This document shows positions 34,421-43,090 of a DNA stretch of 64,000 nt, in pieces. Position 1 is the first letter of the stretch, and every line of letters starts with the position of its first letter. The stretch spans positions 2,675,873 to 2,739,872 of the forward strand of contig NZ_OY787456.1 of assembly GCF_963678875.1 (NCBI RefSeq). Direction: 5' to 3'. The notes below the pieces were generated by a model. The model did no database searches and was not told the DNA's origin. It worked only from the letters and a program-made list of their open reading frames with translations. The translations under genes were made by a program, and so were the position numbers. This DNA is from an uncultured Hyphomonas sp. GTDB lineage: Bacteria > Pseudomonadota > Alphaproteobacteria > Caulobacterales > Hyphomonadaceae.

Positions 34421-35869
34421 TCAGCCCACCCAGTTCGGCGGGCGCTTGCTTGCCCATGGCCGGGCCTGTTCCAATTGTCCAGCCAGACGGAACAGAAGGC
34501 TTTCGGCGCCGAGCCGCCCGCCAAACATCATGCCGATCGGCAGGCCGCCTGCCGCTTCTTCGGTCGGATCCGTCCAGTGCAGCGGCACGGACATGGCCGG
34601 GCAGCCGGTCTGGTTGAACAGCGCACAATGCGCACCGAAGCCGGCAATCGCCTTGCCCATCGCATCGCCGTCCTGCGCAAGCGACATCGTGCCCAGCTTG
34701 TCCGGCGCGCGATGCGTCACCGGCGAGAGCGTCAGGTCGAATCCGCCATCGATCAGGAATTGCTCATAGTCGATAGCGACGGAGTTGAAGAGATTGTTGG
34801 CCTTGGCCAGTTCCACCATCGGCACGGTCCGGCCGAGCGCTGCCATGGACGCCGTGATCGGCTCCATCTCGTCCTCACGCACGGGCCGCCCCAGCATGGC
34901 GGAACGGTCGTCGAAGGCTGCAGCGATGTTCGCTGAGATCGTGAAGAGGGCACACTTTGCGAGCAGCTCGCCGTCGAATTCCGGGCCCGCCTCAACAACT
35001 TCGTGCCCAAGGTCCGCCAGCAGTTTCGCGGTCGCCATCAGCCCAGCATCGGCATCTGCATCCGGCATCGTGCCGTTCGGTGCCCGCTTCCACAGCGCGA
35101 TGCGCAGCTTGCCGGGATCGCGGCTGACTTCCTCCAGATACGGACGATCCGGCGCCGGGGCGACATAGCGGCTGCCGGTCTCCCGGCCATGGCAGATATC
35201 CAGCAAGGCCGCGCTGTCTCTCACGCTGCGGCTGACGGCGTGGACGGTCGACATGCCGTTCCAGCCTTCGGTGCGCCCCGGCCCCATCGGCACACGTCCA
35301 CGCGACGGCTTGATGCCGAACAGGCCTGTGCAGGAGGCCGGAATGCGGATGGACCCGCCGCCATCGCTGGCCTGCGCCACCGGCAGCACACCCGCTGCGA
35401 CCGCTGCGCTTGCCCCGCCGGACGATCCACCCGAGGTACGCGTCAGGTCCCACGGGTTGCGCGTCTGGCCGTAGAGCGTGGATTCGGTGGTGGTGGTCAG
35501 GCCGTATTCCGGGCTGGTCGTCTGGCCGAAGAAGACAAGGCCCGCCTCGCGGTAGCGCTCGGTCAGCACGGAGTCGCGCTGGGCCACATTACCCTTCCAC
35601 GCGATCGAACCATTGGTCAGCGGCGCGCCTTTCACTTCGACAGCGAGGTCTTTGGTGACAAAGGGCACGCCGGCAAAAGGGCCTTCGCCGACGCCTGATT
35701 CCAGTTGGGATTTCGCGAGGTCCGGATAAAGCGCGCTGAAACAGTTCAGCGTGTCCTGCGCGGCTTCAGCCCGCGACACCGCAGCTTCCAGCAATTCTCC
35801 GGCGCTGACCTGTTTGCTGCGGACAAGCTCTGCCAGCCCCAGACCATCATAATCGGCGTATTCTTTCAT
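34421..35869 (-). CDS. Amidase signature family hydrolase
   Basis: 482 residues. The amidase signature is GGSSGGASAAVAAGVLPVA with the Ser-cisSer-Lys triad: the Lys lies in VPFVTKDLAVEVKG and the two serines in the GGSSGG and DGGGSIRIPAS loops. It hydrolyses an amide bond. It is not GatA by context, as no gatB or gatC is present, and the substrate is unknown. ATG 35869 is preferred over an in-frame start at 35893 because a GGAGGGCCG-type ribosome site precedes it. Confidence 0.93.
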   Translation of the reverse strand: MKEYADYDGLGLAELVRSKQVSAGELLEAAVSRAEAAQDTLNCFSALYPDLAKSQLESGVGEGPFAGVPFVTKDLAVEVKGAPLTNGSIAWKGNVAQRDSVLTERYREAGLVFFGQTTSPEYGLTTTTESTLYGQTRNPWDLTRTSGGSSGGASAAVAAGVLPVAQASDGGGSIRIPASCTGLFGIKPSRGRVPMGPGRTEGWNGMSTVHAVSRSVRDSAALLDICHGRETGSRYVAPAPDRPYLEEVSRDPGKLRIALWKRAPNGTMPDADADAGLMATAKLLADLGHEVVEAGPEFDGELLAKCALFTISANIAAAFDDRSAMLGRPVREDEMEPITASMAALGRTVPMVELAKANNLFNSVAIDYEQFLIDGGFDLTLSPVTHRAPDKLGTMSLAQDGDAMGKAIAGFGAHCALFNQTGCPAMSVPLHWTDPTEEAAGGLPIGMMFGGRLGAESLLFRLAGQLEQARPWASKRPPNWVG

Positions 35870-35926
35870 TCGGCCCTCCCATTTTGCCACCACTGTGGAA
35901 CGCCGGGCGCCGAAAGGAAAGCCTGA

Positions 35927-36466
35927 TCAGGGCTCCATTTCAGGCGGCGGCGGGGGTGGAGGCGGACCGTCTCCGGGACCGCCGCGTTCACCCGGCGCCA
36001 TCTTGCCTTTTGATTTGTGGTCGCGCGGCCCCCGTCTCAGGATTTCCGCCATATGCTGGCGCTGTTCCATCGTCATGGACGCGAACAGGTCCACCATCGC
36101 TTCGTGCGTGGCCTCGTTCACCGCATCGTCGGCAGACCGCAGATTGCTGAAGGCTTCCCGCACAGCATCCGGATTGTAGGGATCGGCCAGGACCGCTTCA
36201 GCCAGTTGCCGGCGCGATTCAACCCGCGCCATACGCTCTTCTCCGGACGCTTTGAAAGCTTCCTTGAAGACCTGCCGGATTGCGTCGCGGTTGGGATCGT
36301 CGCGATCCCCCCAGGTGATACGCTCGCGAGGCGGGCCATCCGGTTTGCCCTTTGGTCCGGCTTGCACGAGGAACCCGGCCAGCAGGCCCACAAGGATCAT
36401 GTTTGCCATCAGCGAAACAATCAGCCAGAACGGCCACCGGCGGGGCGTGTCGGACGTGTCGCTCAT
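35927..36466 (-). CDS. Periplasmic heavy-metal-sensor family protein (CpxP/Spy/ZraP-like)
   Basis: 179 residues: a single N-terminal transmembrane anchor (about 13-35), then a periplasmic helical domain (ERITWGDRDDPNRDAIRQVFKEAF and MVDLFASMTMEQRQHMAEIL) and a Pro/Gly-rich tail with a run of eight prolines. This is the layout of the Metal_resist/LTxxQ group that binds metal or chaperones proteins in the envelope. Its start overlaps the stop of the anti-sigma-like gene upstream by 4 bases. It probably reports to, or is controlled by, that sigma factor. Confidence 0.8.
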   Translation of the reverse strand: MSDTSDTPRRWPFWLIVSLMANMILVGLLAGFLVQAGPKGKPDGPPRERITWGDRDDPNRDAIRQVFKEAFKASGEERMARVESRRQLAEAVLADPYNPDAVREAFSNLRSADDAVNEATHEAMVDLFASMTMEQRQHMAEILRRGPRDHKSKGKMAPGERGGPGDGPPPPPPPPEMEP

Positions 36467-36936
36467 TCTGCGGCCTCACTCATCAATTCATAGTCGCCGA
36501 AGCCAAGGGCAGCATACATAACGGCGTCGGTTTCATCCGTTGTCTGGGCACTCGCCACCGATGAAGGCAGCGACACATTCACACCGATCATGATCCCCAT
36601 GACCAGCGAAGCGACGGCCCCGGCTGGCAGCCAGCCCGGAAGGAACCGGCCCAGACCGCGTTCCGGCCTTGCCGCGCGTTGCGGTTTCGGAGCGCTGGCC
36701 AGCAGGCTGTTCCGCAGCGATGCGGAGACGTCAGCCTCAGGAACAAGATCCAGGAACTGGTCCAGACGGCGGGCGTCGTCCAGGACCTTCGCGAACAGGC
36801 CCGGCGCCTCGGCGATCCGGCGCGTTGCTGCCGCCCGCTCTGCCTCGGGAAAGGCAGCGGGATCGGCACCGTATGCCGCGATCAGGTCGAGGATCCGTTC
36901 GTCAGACAAGGTCGGTGTCATCCTTTGGTCCTTCAT
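36463..36936 (-). CDS. Putative anti-sigma factor, single-pass membrane protein
   Basis: 157 residues. The cytoplasmic N-terminus is about 1-100 (DERILDLIAAYGADPAAFPEAER, LFAKVLDDARRLDQFLDLVPE), a membrane helix follows at about 104-122 and a short acidic periplasmic end. No zinc motif. Its ATG overlaps the stop of the ECF sigma gene, and its stop overlaps the Spy-like gene, so the three are coupled. Position and topology point to an anti-sigma role; sequence alone does not prove it. Confidence 0.75.
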   Translation of the reverse strand: MKDQRMTPTLSDERILDLIAAYGADPAAFPEAERAAATRRIAEAPGLFAKVLDDARRLDQFLDLVPEADVSASLRNSLLASAPKPQRAARPERGLGRFLPGWLPAGAVASLVMGIMIGVNVSLPSSVASAQTTDETDAVMYAALGFGDYELMSEAAE

Positions 36937-37475
36937 GCCACACTCCGTTCGGCCAGTGTTGCCCTCAAGCTGCGCCGTGCGCGCGCCAGAAGGCTTTCCA
37001 GCGCTTCTTCACTTGTTTCCATGATCTCCGCCGCTTCCACCTGAGAGTGTCCCTGCAGGGCGCAGAGCGTCAAGGCAGCTGCCTGGCGCTCCGGAAGGGC
37101 GGCGATCGCGGCTTCGATTGCCCTGACCCGTTCGTTTTGCAGCAGCCGTTCGGGCGGGGTCAGGTCCGGGTCCGTCATTTCCGGCAATTCGCCGGGCAGC
37201 GATTCCCGTCTTTTGCGCAGGGTGTCGTAGCAGAGGTTCAGCGCCACGCGGTGCAGCCAAGTCGAGAACTTGGCCCGCGGCTCCCAGTTGGGAAGCGCTT
37301 TCCACGCGCGAAGGAAGGTCTCCTGAGTCACGTCTTCTGCTTCCATGCGGTCGCCCAGCATCCGTGTTGCCAGGCCAAGGACACCCGGCGAGTAACGATC
37401 AACCAGCCACGAGACGGCTGACGGATCGCCCGCCGCCGCCCGTGTGATCTGGTCGAGATCCGATACGAAAGCCAC
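36933..37475 (-). CDS. ECF RNA polymerase sigma factor
   Basis: About 180 residues. Sigma region 2 (WLVDRYSPGVLGLATRML, EDVTQETFLRAWKALPNWEPRAKFSTWLHRVALNLCYD) and region 4 (AIAALPERQAAALTLCALQGHSQVEAAEIMETSEEALESLLARARRSL in pieces) are clear. The start is uncertain: GTG 37475 gives the usual short N-terminus with GGAG about 13 bases upstream; a GTG at 37514 would add 13 residues. It heads a coupled sigma - anti-sigma - Spy-like operon, and an EF-hand protein gene follows 64 bases upstream of it on the same strand. Confidence 0.93.
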   Translation of the reverse strand: MAFVSDLDQITRAAAGDPSAVSWLVDRYSPGVLGLATRMLGDRMEAEDVTQETFLRAWKALPNWEPRAKFSTWLHRVALNLCYDTLRKRRESLPGELPEMTDPDLTPPERLLQNERVRAIEAAIAALPERQAAALTLCALQGHSQVEAAEIMETSEEALESLLARARRSLRATLAERSVA

Positions 37476-37577
37476 GGAACCGAGCTTACTCCGTTGAAGG
37501 CGGGATGCACGCACTCAATGCGGTGATACCTGCTGAGTGCGCGCTGTGCCGCCCGACCGGGCCTGAGCCCGATCTCC

Positions 37578-38183
37578 TTACTGGTCTTCAGGCGGCGGCA
37601 TGCCGTCCTTCATACCCTTGCGGCCGAACTTGCCGCGCTTGCCATGGCCCATCGGAGCGGATTCGAACTCTTCCTGGCTGATCGTGCCATTCCCGTCCTT
37701 GTCCATCTTGGCGAAGCGCGCAGCTTGCATCTCGGCGCCTTTTTCGGCCCATTCGGCCTGGCGTTCAGCTTTCTTCGCTTCCCGCTCGGCTTCCTTGGCC
37801 GCATGAACGGCGGCGACTTCGTCACGCGTGATCGAACCATCCTTGTTGGTGTCGAACCGCTCGAACATATTGTCGACGCGGTCGCCGCGGTGCTCTTCGA
37901 ACTTGGCTTTCATCTCGGCACGTTTGGCTTCGTGATGGGCCGACAGTTCGGCCTCCGAAAGCTGGCCATCGCTATTGGTGTCGATTGCGACGAACATCGC
38001 AGCCTTGTGGGCCTTGATCTCGGCTTCGGAGACTTTGCCGTCACCATCGGTGTCCAGCGCCGCCATGCGTTCCTTCATCATGCCCGCTTTACCGGGACCA
38101 CCGCCGCGCGGACCGGCCAAAGCCGGGGCGGCAATCATGGCCACTGCTGCAAGGGATGCTGTCGCGAGAAAGATACGTTTCAT
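37578..38183 (-). CDS. Exported EF-hand calcium-binding protein
   Basis: 201 residues. The signal peptide (1-23, cleavage after ALA) is followed by four 12-residue EF-hand loops starting at Asp44, Asp68, Asp111 and Asp161 (patterns DTDGDGKVSEAE, DTNSDGQLSEAE, DTNKDGSITRDE, DKDGNGTISQEE). Between the second pair lies a long Lys/Glu/Ala helix. The C-terminal tail is Gly/Lys-rich. It should bind Ca2+ in the periplasm. It lies immediately upstream of the sigma operon on the same strand, which may link it to envelope sensing. Confidence 0.9.
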   Translation of the reverse strand: MKRIFLATASLAAVAMIAAPALAGPRGGGPGKAGMMKERMAALDTDGDGKVSEAEIKAHKAAMFVAIDTNSDGQLSEAELSAHHEAKRAEMKAKFEEHRGDRVDNMFERFDTNKDGSITRDEVAAVHAAKEAEREAKKAERQAEWAEKGAEMQAARFAKMDKDGNGTISQEEFESAPMGHGKRGKFGRKGMKDGMPPPEDQ

Positions 38184-38207
38184 AAGGGGGTAACTCCTCT
38201 CTTTCGC

Positions 38208-38231
38208 GGCCGCCTCTGTGTCCGGGCGGCC
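38208..38231. terminator. Perfect inverted repeat between glnE and the EF-hand gene, possible transcript end
   Basis: GGCCGCC (38208-38214) and GGCGGCC (38225-38231) form a 7-base perfect stem with a 10-base loop, 24 bases past the glnE stop. No T-run follows on either strand, so termination efficiency is doubtful. Confidence 0.35.
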
Positions 38232-38254
38232 AGTGTTTATAGAACGCGAAGAGG

Positions 38255-40948
38255 TCAGCTTTCCGTCGCTTCGAGGTGTAATTTTTCGACAACCAGCTGG
38301 TGAAGCCTTGATTTTGTAGAAGATAATTCGGTTTCCAGATCGTGGAAGGTCTCTTTTTCCACGGCCCGGCAGAGACGGTCGCGCAGGCCTGCCGGCATGA
38401 CGTCCGAGCGCGTTTCAGTGCCGATGGCGACCCGCTGGACCTGCTGGAGCGCCTGCAGAAGCCGCAGCCCGTCGGCCAGCAGAAGACGCTCCTCAACATG
38501 GAAGGATGAGTGTTCGATGGCATCCAGCGTCGAGGCGCAGATGGCATCGGCCCGTCCACCAAGCAGCATGTCCTGCTGCACAACGAACTCGACGTCTATC
38601 AGTCCGCCTTCGGCGGTTTTCAGGTCCCACAGCCCCTTGCCCGGTTTTTCACGATACAGGCGCTGACGCATGTCGGTGATGTCCGAGGGGATGGTTCCGG
38701 CATTCGCCTTCGCACGTTCCGTGATCGCATCGAAGGCAATGTCCATGACGGACTGTCCCAGCCCGGCATCGCCTGCAACAGGCCGTAGCCGGGTCAGCGC
38801 CATATGTTCCCACGTCCAGGCGTCCTTGTTCTGATAGGATTTGAACGCAGGCAGGCTGACCGCAACCGGGCCTGCCCGCCCGGACGGGCGCAGCCGCATG
38901 TCCACTTCATACAGCGCCCCTTCCGCCGTTGGGGCCGTCAGTGCCGTGATCAGGCGCTGGGTGAAGCGCGTGTACCAGGTCTGCGCTTCCAGCGGGTCGG
39001 CATCATAGATGACGAGGATGTCGAGGTCCGAGCCCGCCGTCAGTTCCTTGCCGCCCAGCTTGCCCATGGCGAACACGCCCCACTGGCCGGGCTGCGGCCC
39101 GTTGCGCCGCTCTGTTTCCCATTTCGCGGCAGCGGCCATCTCACGGATCGTATCGTCGGCCAGCGCCGTCCAGTAGTCTGCAGCCTCCCGGGCCGGGATC
39201 AGGCCGTGCAGCAGACGGTGCCCGGTCAGGAAGTGCTGGTCGCGATGATACCGGCGCCAGGCATCGAGGGCGCCATCGAAACTCGTGTCGGGTCCGATCT
39301 CCGGCCGCACCGGTGCCTGACCGCTGACCAGGGACTCAAGCAGGTCCGGCCGGCGCGACAGGATTTCAGCCAGGCGCGGCGCCAGCGCCAGCGTGGCGAC
39401 CAGGTCGTCCAGCAGGTCCGGCTCGGCCAGCAGCATGGCCAGTGTCTGCACGCCCGACGACAGCCCGCCGAAGAAGCGGGAGAACCAGCGAAACGCCTCG
39501 TCCGCCTCACCCGTCTTGCCCATGTCTTCCAGAAGGCGCGGCAGGATCGCCGTCAGCAGCTCACGCCCGCGCGCTGTGCGGGTGGCGGGCACGCGGCCGC
39601 GGTGCCAGTTGCGGATCGTCTCGATCGCGGCACTGGGATCGCTGAAGCCAAGATTACGCAAGGTCTCGACCGTGCCCGGATCATCATCGACCCCGGTGAA
39701 CACGAAATTGCCGGACCGGGTCTCCCCGGCCGCGCGGTCCTCTGCAGCGAACAGGGCATCATAGGCCGACTGGACGATCCGGCGGGTTTCGAGGACGTCA
39801 CGGTCGAAGTCTTCCAGATTGCCGTATCCGCTGAGGAAGGCGACCACTTCGCGCGCCTCCGGGTCTTTCGGCAGGGTGTGGGTCTGCTCGTCGTTCCGCA
39901 TCTGAATGCGGTGCTCGACATTGCGGAGCTGGCGGTAGGCTTCGGTCAGGTCGCGGGCTGTCTCGTCCTCCACCACGCCGCCGGCGCGCAACGCTTCCAT
40001 CGCGCCGAGGGTCGTGTTGTCCCGCAGTTCCGGGCGCCGCCCGCCAAGGATCAGCTGCTGGGTCTGGACGAAGAACTCGATCTCCCGAATGCCGCCCGGA
40101 CCCAGTTTGATGTCCGGGTTTGGAAGACTGAACTCCCGCGCCTTGGCCTTGGTGTTGATCATCCGCTTGATCGCCTGGATGTCGCCAATGGCCCAATAAT
40201 CAAGGTTCCGGCGCCAGACATAAGGCTCCATGCCCTTCACGAAGCGCTTCGCTGCGGCGATATCCCCGGCGGCCGGGCGCGCCTTGATCCAGACCATCCG
40301 CTCCCAGTTCTGGCCGACGCTTTCATAGTAGAGTTCCGCCATGGTGGTGGACACGGCGAGCGGTGTAGAGGACGGGTCCGGCCTCAGGCGCAAATCGGTG
40401 CGGAACACATAGCCGTCTTCGGTGATGTCATCGAACATGCGAACGATGTCGCGGGCCACCCGCTGCGCCGCTTCGCCGGGCGAGCGTTCGCCGCCATCGA
40501 AGACGTTCGGGTCGTAGAAGATGCAGAAGTCGATATCGCTGGAATAGTTGAGCTCGAATGCGCCCATCTTGCCGAGCGCGATGGCAAAGATGCCATCCCC
40601 CGACAGGCCGTAATGCGCGAGCGCAACTTTGAGCGCCGTATCCACGCATTCGCAGGCAAGTTCGGTCAGCACGAGCGTGACGTCCATCACGTCCAGCGTG
40701 CCCGACAGGTCCTCCCCGGCCAGCGACAGATGCGTTGCCTGTTTGGCCCGGCGCAGGACACGCATGGCCTCTTCCACCGGCTTCGGACCCAGCTTCGGCA
40801 GCATACGCACGGTTTCGATGGCTTCGCGCCAGTCCCGGTCTTCCAGGTCCCGGCCCGCCAACCGCCGGAGGTAAGGCGCCCGTTCGCAGGCAAGCGTCAG
40901 CGCGGCTTCAGGCGTGTCGGCAATCGGTTTGATAGTCAGCATGCTCAA
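38255..40948 (-). CDS. glnE: Glutamine synthetase adenylyltransferase/adenylyl-removing enzyme
   Basis: 897 residues. Two nucleotidyltransferase domains in tandem: the first has IALGKMGAFELNYSSDIDFCIFYD (about 164-188), the second FAMGKLGGKELTAGSDLDILVIYD (about 635-660), each with the Gly-Ser/Asp-x-Asp metal site and each followed by a helical GlnD-PII-uridylyltransferase-type domain. It adenylylates and deadenylylates glutamine synthetase in response to PII and glutamine. It is somewhat shorter than the E. coli enzyme (about 946). The start overlaps the histidine kinase stop by 4 bases. Confidence 0.96.
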   Translation of the reverse strand: MSMLTIKPIADTPEAALTLACERAPYLRRLAGRDLEDRDWREAIETVRMLPKLGPKPVEEAMRVLRRAKQATHLSLAGEDLSGTLDVMDVTLVLTELACECVDTALKVALAHYGLSGDGIFAIALGKMGAFELNYSSDIDFCIFYDPNVFDGGERSPGEAAQRVARDIVRMFDDITEDGYVFRTDLRLRPDPSSTPLAVSTTMAELYYESVGQNWERMVWIKARPAAGDIAAAKRFVKGMEPYVWRRNLDYWAIGDIQAIKRMINTKAKAREFSLPNPDIKLGPGGIREIEFFVQTQQLILGGRRPELRDNTTLGAMEALRAGGVVEDETARDLTEAYRQLRNVEHRIQMRNDEQTHTLPKDPEAREVVAFLSGYGNLEDFDRDVLETRRIVQSAYDALFAAEDRAAGETRSGNFVFTGVDDDPGTVETLRNLGFSDPSAAIETIRNWHRGRVPATRTARGRELLTAILPRLLEDMGKTGEADEAFRWFSRFFGGLSSGVQTLAMLLAEPDLLDDLVATLALAPRLAEILSRRPDLLESLVSGQAPVRPEIGPDTSFDGALDAWRRYHRDQHFLTGHRLLHGLIPAREAADYWTALADDTIREMAAAAKWETERRNGPQPGQWGVFAMGKLGGKELTAGSDLDILVIYDADPLEAQTWYTRFTQRLITALTAPTAEGALYEVDMRLRPSGRAGPVAVSLPAFKSYQNKDAWTWEHMALTRLRPVAGDAGLGQSVMDIAFDAITERAKANAGTIPSDITDMRQRLYREKPGKGLWDLKTAEGGLIDVEFVVQQDMLLGGRADAICASTLDAIEHSSFHVEERLLLADGLRLLQALQQVQRVAIGTETRSDVMPAGLRDRLCRAVEKETFHDLETELSSTKSRLHQLVVEKLHLEATES

Positions 40949-42345
40949 GCCCTGGGCAATCTCAATGTCGTTTTCAGACCGGGTGATCCGGCCGGACCAT
41001 TCCCGTCTGACAGGATCAATTCTCCGCCGTGCATTTCAGCGACGGAAACGACCAGCGCCAGGCCAAGGCCACTGCCGGGCTGGGTGCGCGCCGAGTCCAT
41101 CCGCTGGAAACGCTGCACCACCCGCTCGCGGGCATCCGGCGGAACGCCCGGTCCGGTGTCAACGACGGTCAGGTCCACTGTACCTTCCGGGCCACGCGCC
41201 ACGGTCAGGCTGACCGTTCCGCCCGCAGGTGTGTACTTGATGGCATTGTCGAGCAGGTTCGACAGGGCCTGACCGATAAGGTCCGGGTCGCCCAGTACCA
41301 TGAGGTGTTTGGCGATCTGGCTTCGGAAGCCCTGCTCGGCCTCTTCGCAGGCAGGTTCGAACAATTCAGCAAGCTCTTCGGCCAGCTCGCTGACATCCAT
41401 GCGGACGCGCTCCCCCTCGGCGCCGGCTTCAAGGCGAGCCAGGCGCAGGATGGCGTTGAACGTGCCGAGCACCCGGTCGACTTCCTCAACCGTCTCGCTC
41501 AGTGTCGCTTCAGCGCTTTCCTTCGACATCGGCTCGGAGAGCGCGATCTCCAGCCGGTTGCGCAGGCGTGACAGCGGCGAGCGCAGATCGTGCGCGATGG
41601 CATTGCCCGTATTGCGGGTGGACTCGACCAGCTTCTCGATCTGGTCGAGCATCGCGTTCATGCGCTGGCCCAGACGGTCAAACTCGTCCCCGGACCCGCG
41701 CACGGGTACGCGGCGGCCAAGCTCCCCGCCCATCACCATCTCGGCCGTCCGCGCCAGTTCATCGGCGCGCCGGGCCGCCCCGCGTGAGATCAACAGGCCG
41801 CCCAGCAAGGACAGGGCGAGCCCGATCGGCGCAGCGATAAAAATGGCATTCTGGATCCGCCCCACGATCGCCGTCTGTTGCGCCGTGTCGAAGGCCACAA
41901 GCAAGGCCCCGCCATTGTCGCGCAGGCGCACAATGCGGCCCGCCACAGGCCGGACGACTTCAGAACCGTCTGGTTCCGTCAGGGTGATTTCGAAATAGAC
42001 CGTCTGCTTATCAAGGTCTGGATTGTGCGCCGGCATCCGCTGGAAGTGGCCCGCGATGCGGCGGCCCGAGGCGTCTTCGAGAAAATAGTAAAAGGTCGAC
42101 CCGTTCCGCGTCATCCGCTCGAACACCGACTCGCTGAGACGCTCCATGCCTCCGATATAGTAGGCATTGCCCAGCTGTTCGAATTCGAGCTCCAGCCGCC
42201 GGTCGGATTCGGCCCGGATATAGTAGACGGTCGAATAATAAAGATAGACCAGCAATGCCGCCGAAAACGCCGCGAACATGGCGCTGTAAAGCAGCGCCAG
42301 TTTGAATGTGGTCGTCCTAAGGAAGGTCGGCAGGGCGAATTTCAT
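40945..42345 (-). CDS. Sensor histidine kinase
   Basis: 466 residues. TM1 is at about 13-35, a periplasmic domain at 40-160, TM2 at about 166-187, HAMP at about 190-240, then HisKA with the phosphorylated His252 (AIAHDLRSPLSR) and HATPase_c with LSNLLDNAIKYTP (N box), DTGPGVPPD (G1) and GSGLGLALV (G2). It phosphorylates the response regulator gene just upstream in the same operon. The trigger is unknown. Its position between degP and glnE is conserved in alphaproteobacteria. Confidence 0.95.
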   Translation of the reverse strand: MKFALPTFLRTTTFKLALLYSAMFAAFSAALLVYLYYSTVYYIRAESDRRLELEFEQLGNAYYIGGMERLSESVFERMTRNGSTFYYFLEDASGRRIAGHFQRMPAHNPDLDKQTVYFEITLTEPDGSEVVRPVAGRIVRLRDNGGALLVAFDTAQQTAIVGRIQNAIFIAAPIGLALSLLGGLLISRGAARRADELARTAEMVMGGELGRRVPVRGSGDEFDRLGQRMNAMLDQIEKLVESTRNTGNAIAHDLRSPLSRLRNRLEIALSEPMSKESAEATLSETVEEVDRVLGTFNAILRLARLEAGAEGERVRMDVSELAEELAELFEPACEEAEQGFRSQIAKHLMVLGDPDLIGQALSNLLDNAIKYTPAGGTVSLTVARGPEGTVDLTVVDTGPGVPPDARERVVQRFQRMDSARTQPGSGLGLALVVSVAEMHGGELILSDGNGPAGSPGLKTTLRLPRA

Positions 42346-42377
42346 GGCTCGCTAGTGCCAGCGCCCTGCCTGTCCGT

Positions 42378-43052
42378 CTAGCCCTGCAGCCGGTATCCGG
42401 CCCCGCGGACCGTATGCAGCAGCGGCTCGTCGAATTCCTTGTCGATCTTGGCGCGCAGGCGCGAGACGTGAACGTCGATCACATTGGTTTGCGGATCGAA
42501 ATTGTAGTCCCACACCTTCTCCAGAAGCATGGTGCGCGTCACCACCTGTCCGGCATGGCGCATCAGGTATTCCAGCAGGCGGAATTCGCGCGGTTGCAGG
42601 TCGATCTTCTGGCCCGCCCGCGTGACCTTGCGGGTCAGCAGGTTCATTTCCAGGTCGCCCGCCTTCAGCACGGTCACCGGAGGTTCCTGACCAGGCGTGC
42701 GGCGGCCAAGCGCCTCGACGCGTGCGGCCAGCTCTGCCGGCGCGAACGGCTTGGCGAGGTAGTCTTCGGCACCGGCCTTGAGGCCCTGAACCTTGTTCTG
42801 GACATCGCCCAGCGCAGACAGGAACAGCGCCGGCGTGGTGCCGCCTGCATCGCGGAATTCCTTCAGCAGGGTCAGGCCGTCCTTCTGGGGCAGCATCCGG
42901 TCAACCACCATGGCGTCGAACTCTTCCGAGCGGGCCTTTGCAAGGCCGCGTTCGCCATCGTCCGCCTTGTCGACGGAATGCCCGGCTTCGATGAGGACCT
43001 TCTCGATAAAGCCGGCCATTTCTGCATCGTCTTCGATCACCAGCACACGCAT
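42378..43052 (-). CDS. OmpR-family response regulator
   Basis: 224 residues. The receiver domain has Asp8/Asp9, the phospho-acceptor Asp51 (VVDRMLPQKDG) and Lys in LAKPF. The C-terminal winged helix is of Trans_reg_C type (DLQPREFRLLEYLMRHAGQVVTRTMLLEKVW and NVIDVHVSRLRAKID). It acts with the kinase encoded 32 bases downstream. ATG 43052 with AGGAGGAT upstream is chosen over an in-frame start at 43079. Confidence 0.95.
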   Translation of the reverse strand: MRVLVIEDDAEMAGFIEKVLIEAGHSVDKADDGERGLAKARSEEFDAMVVDRMLPQKDGLTLLKEFRDAGGTTPALFLSALGDVQNKVQGLKAGAEDYLAKPFAPAELAARVEALGRRTPGQEPPVTVLKAGDLEMNLLTRKVTRAGQKIDLQPREFRLLEYLMRHAGQVVTRTMLLEKVWDYNFDPQTNVIDVHVSRLRAKIDKEFDEPLLHTVRGAGYRLQG

Positions 43053-43090
43053 CGGATCCTCCTGAACTGTGTCTAGCATTTTCGCCTCAC

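Noticed and set aside
38804..41272. 822-codon frame antisense to glnE
   Set aside because: It spans glnE and part of the kinase gene on the other strand and has typical shadow composition.
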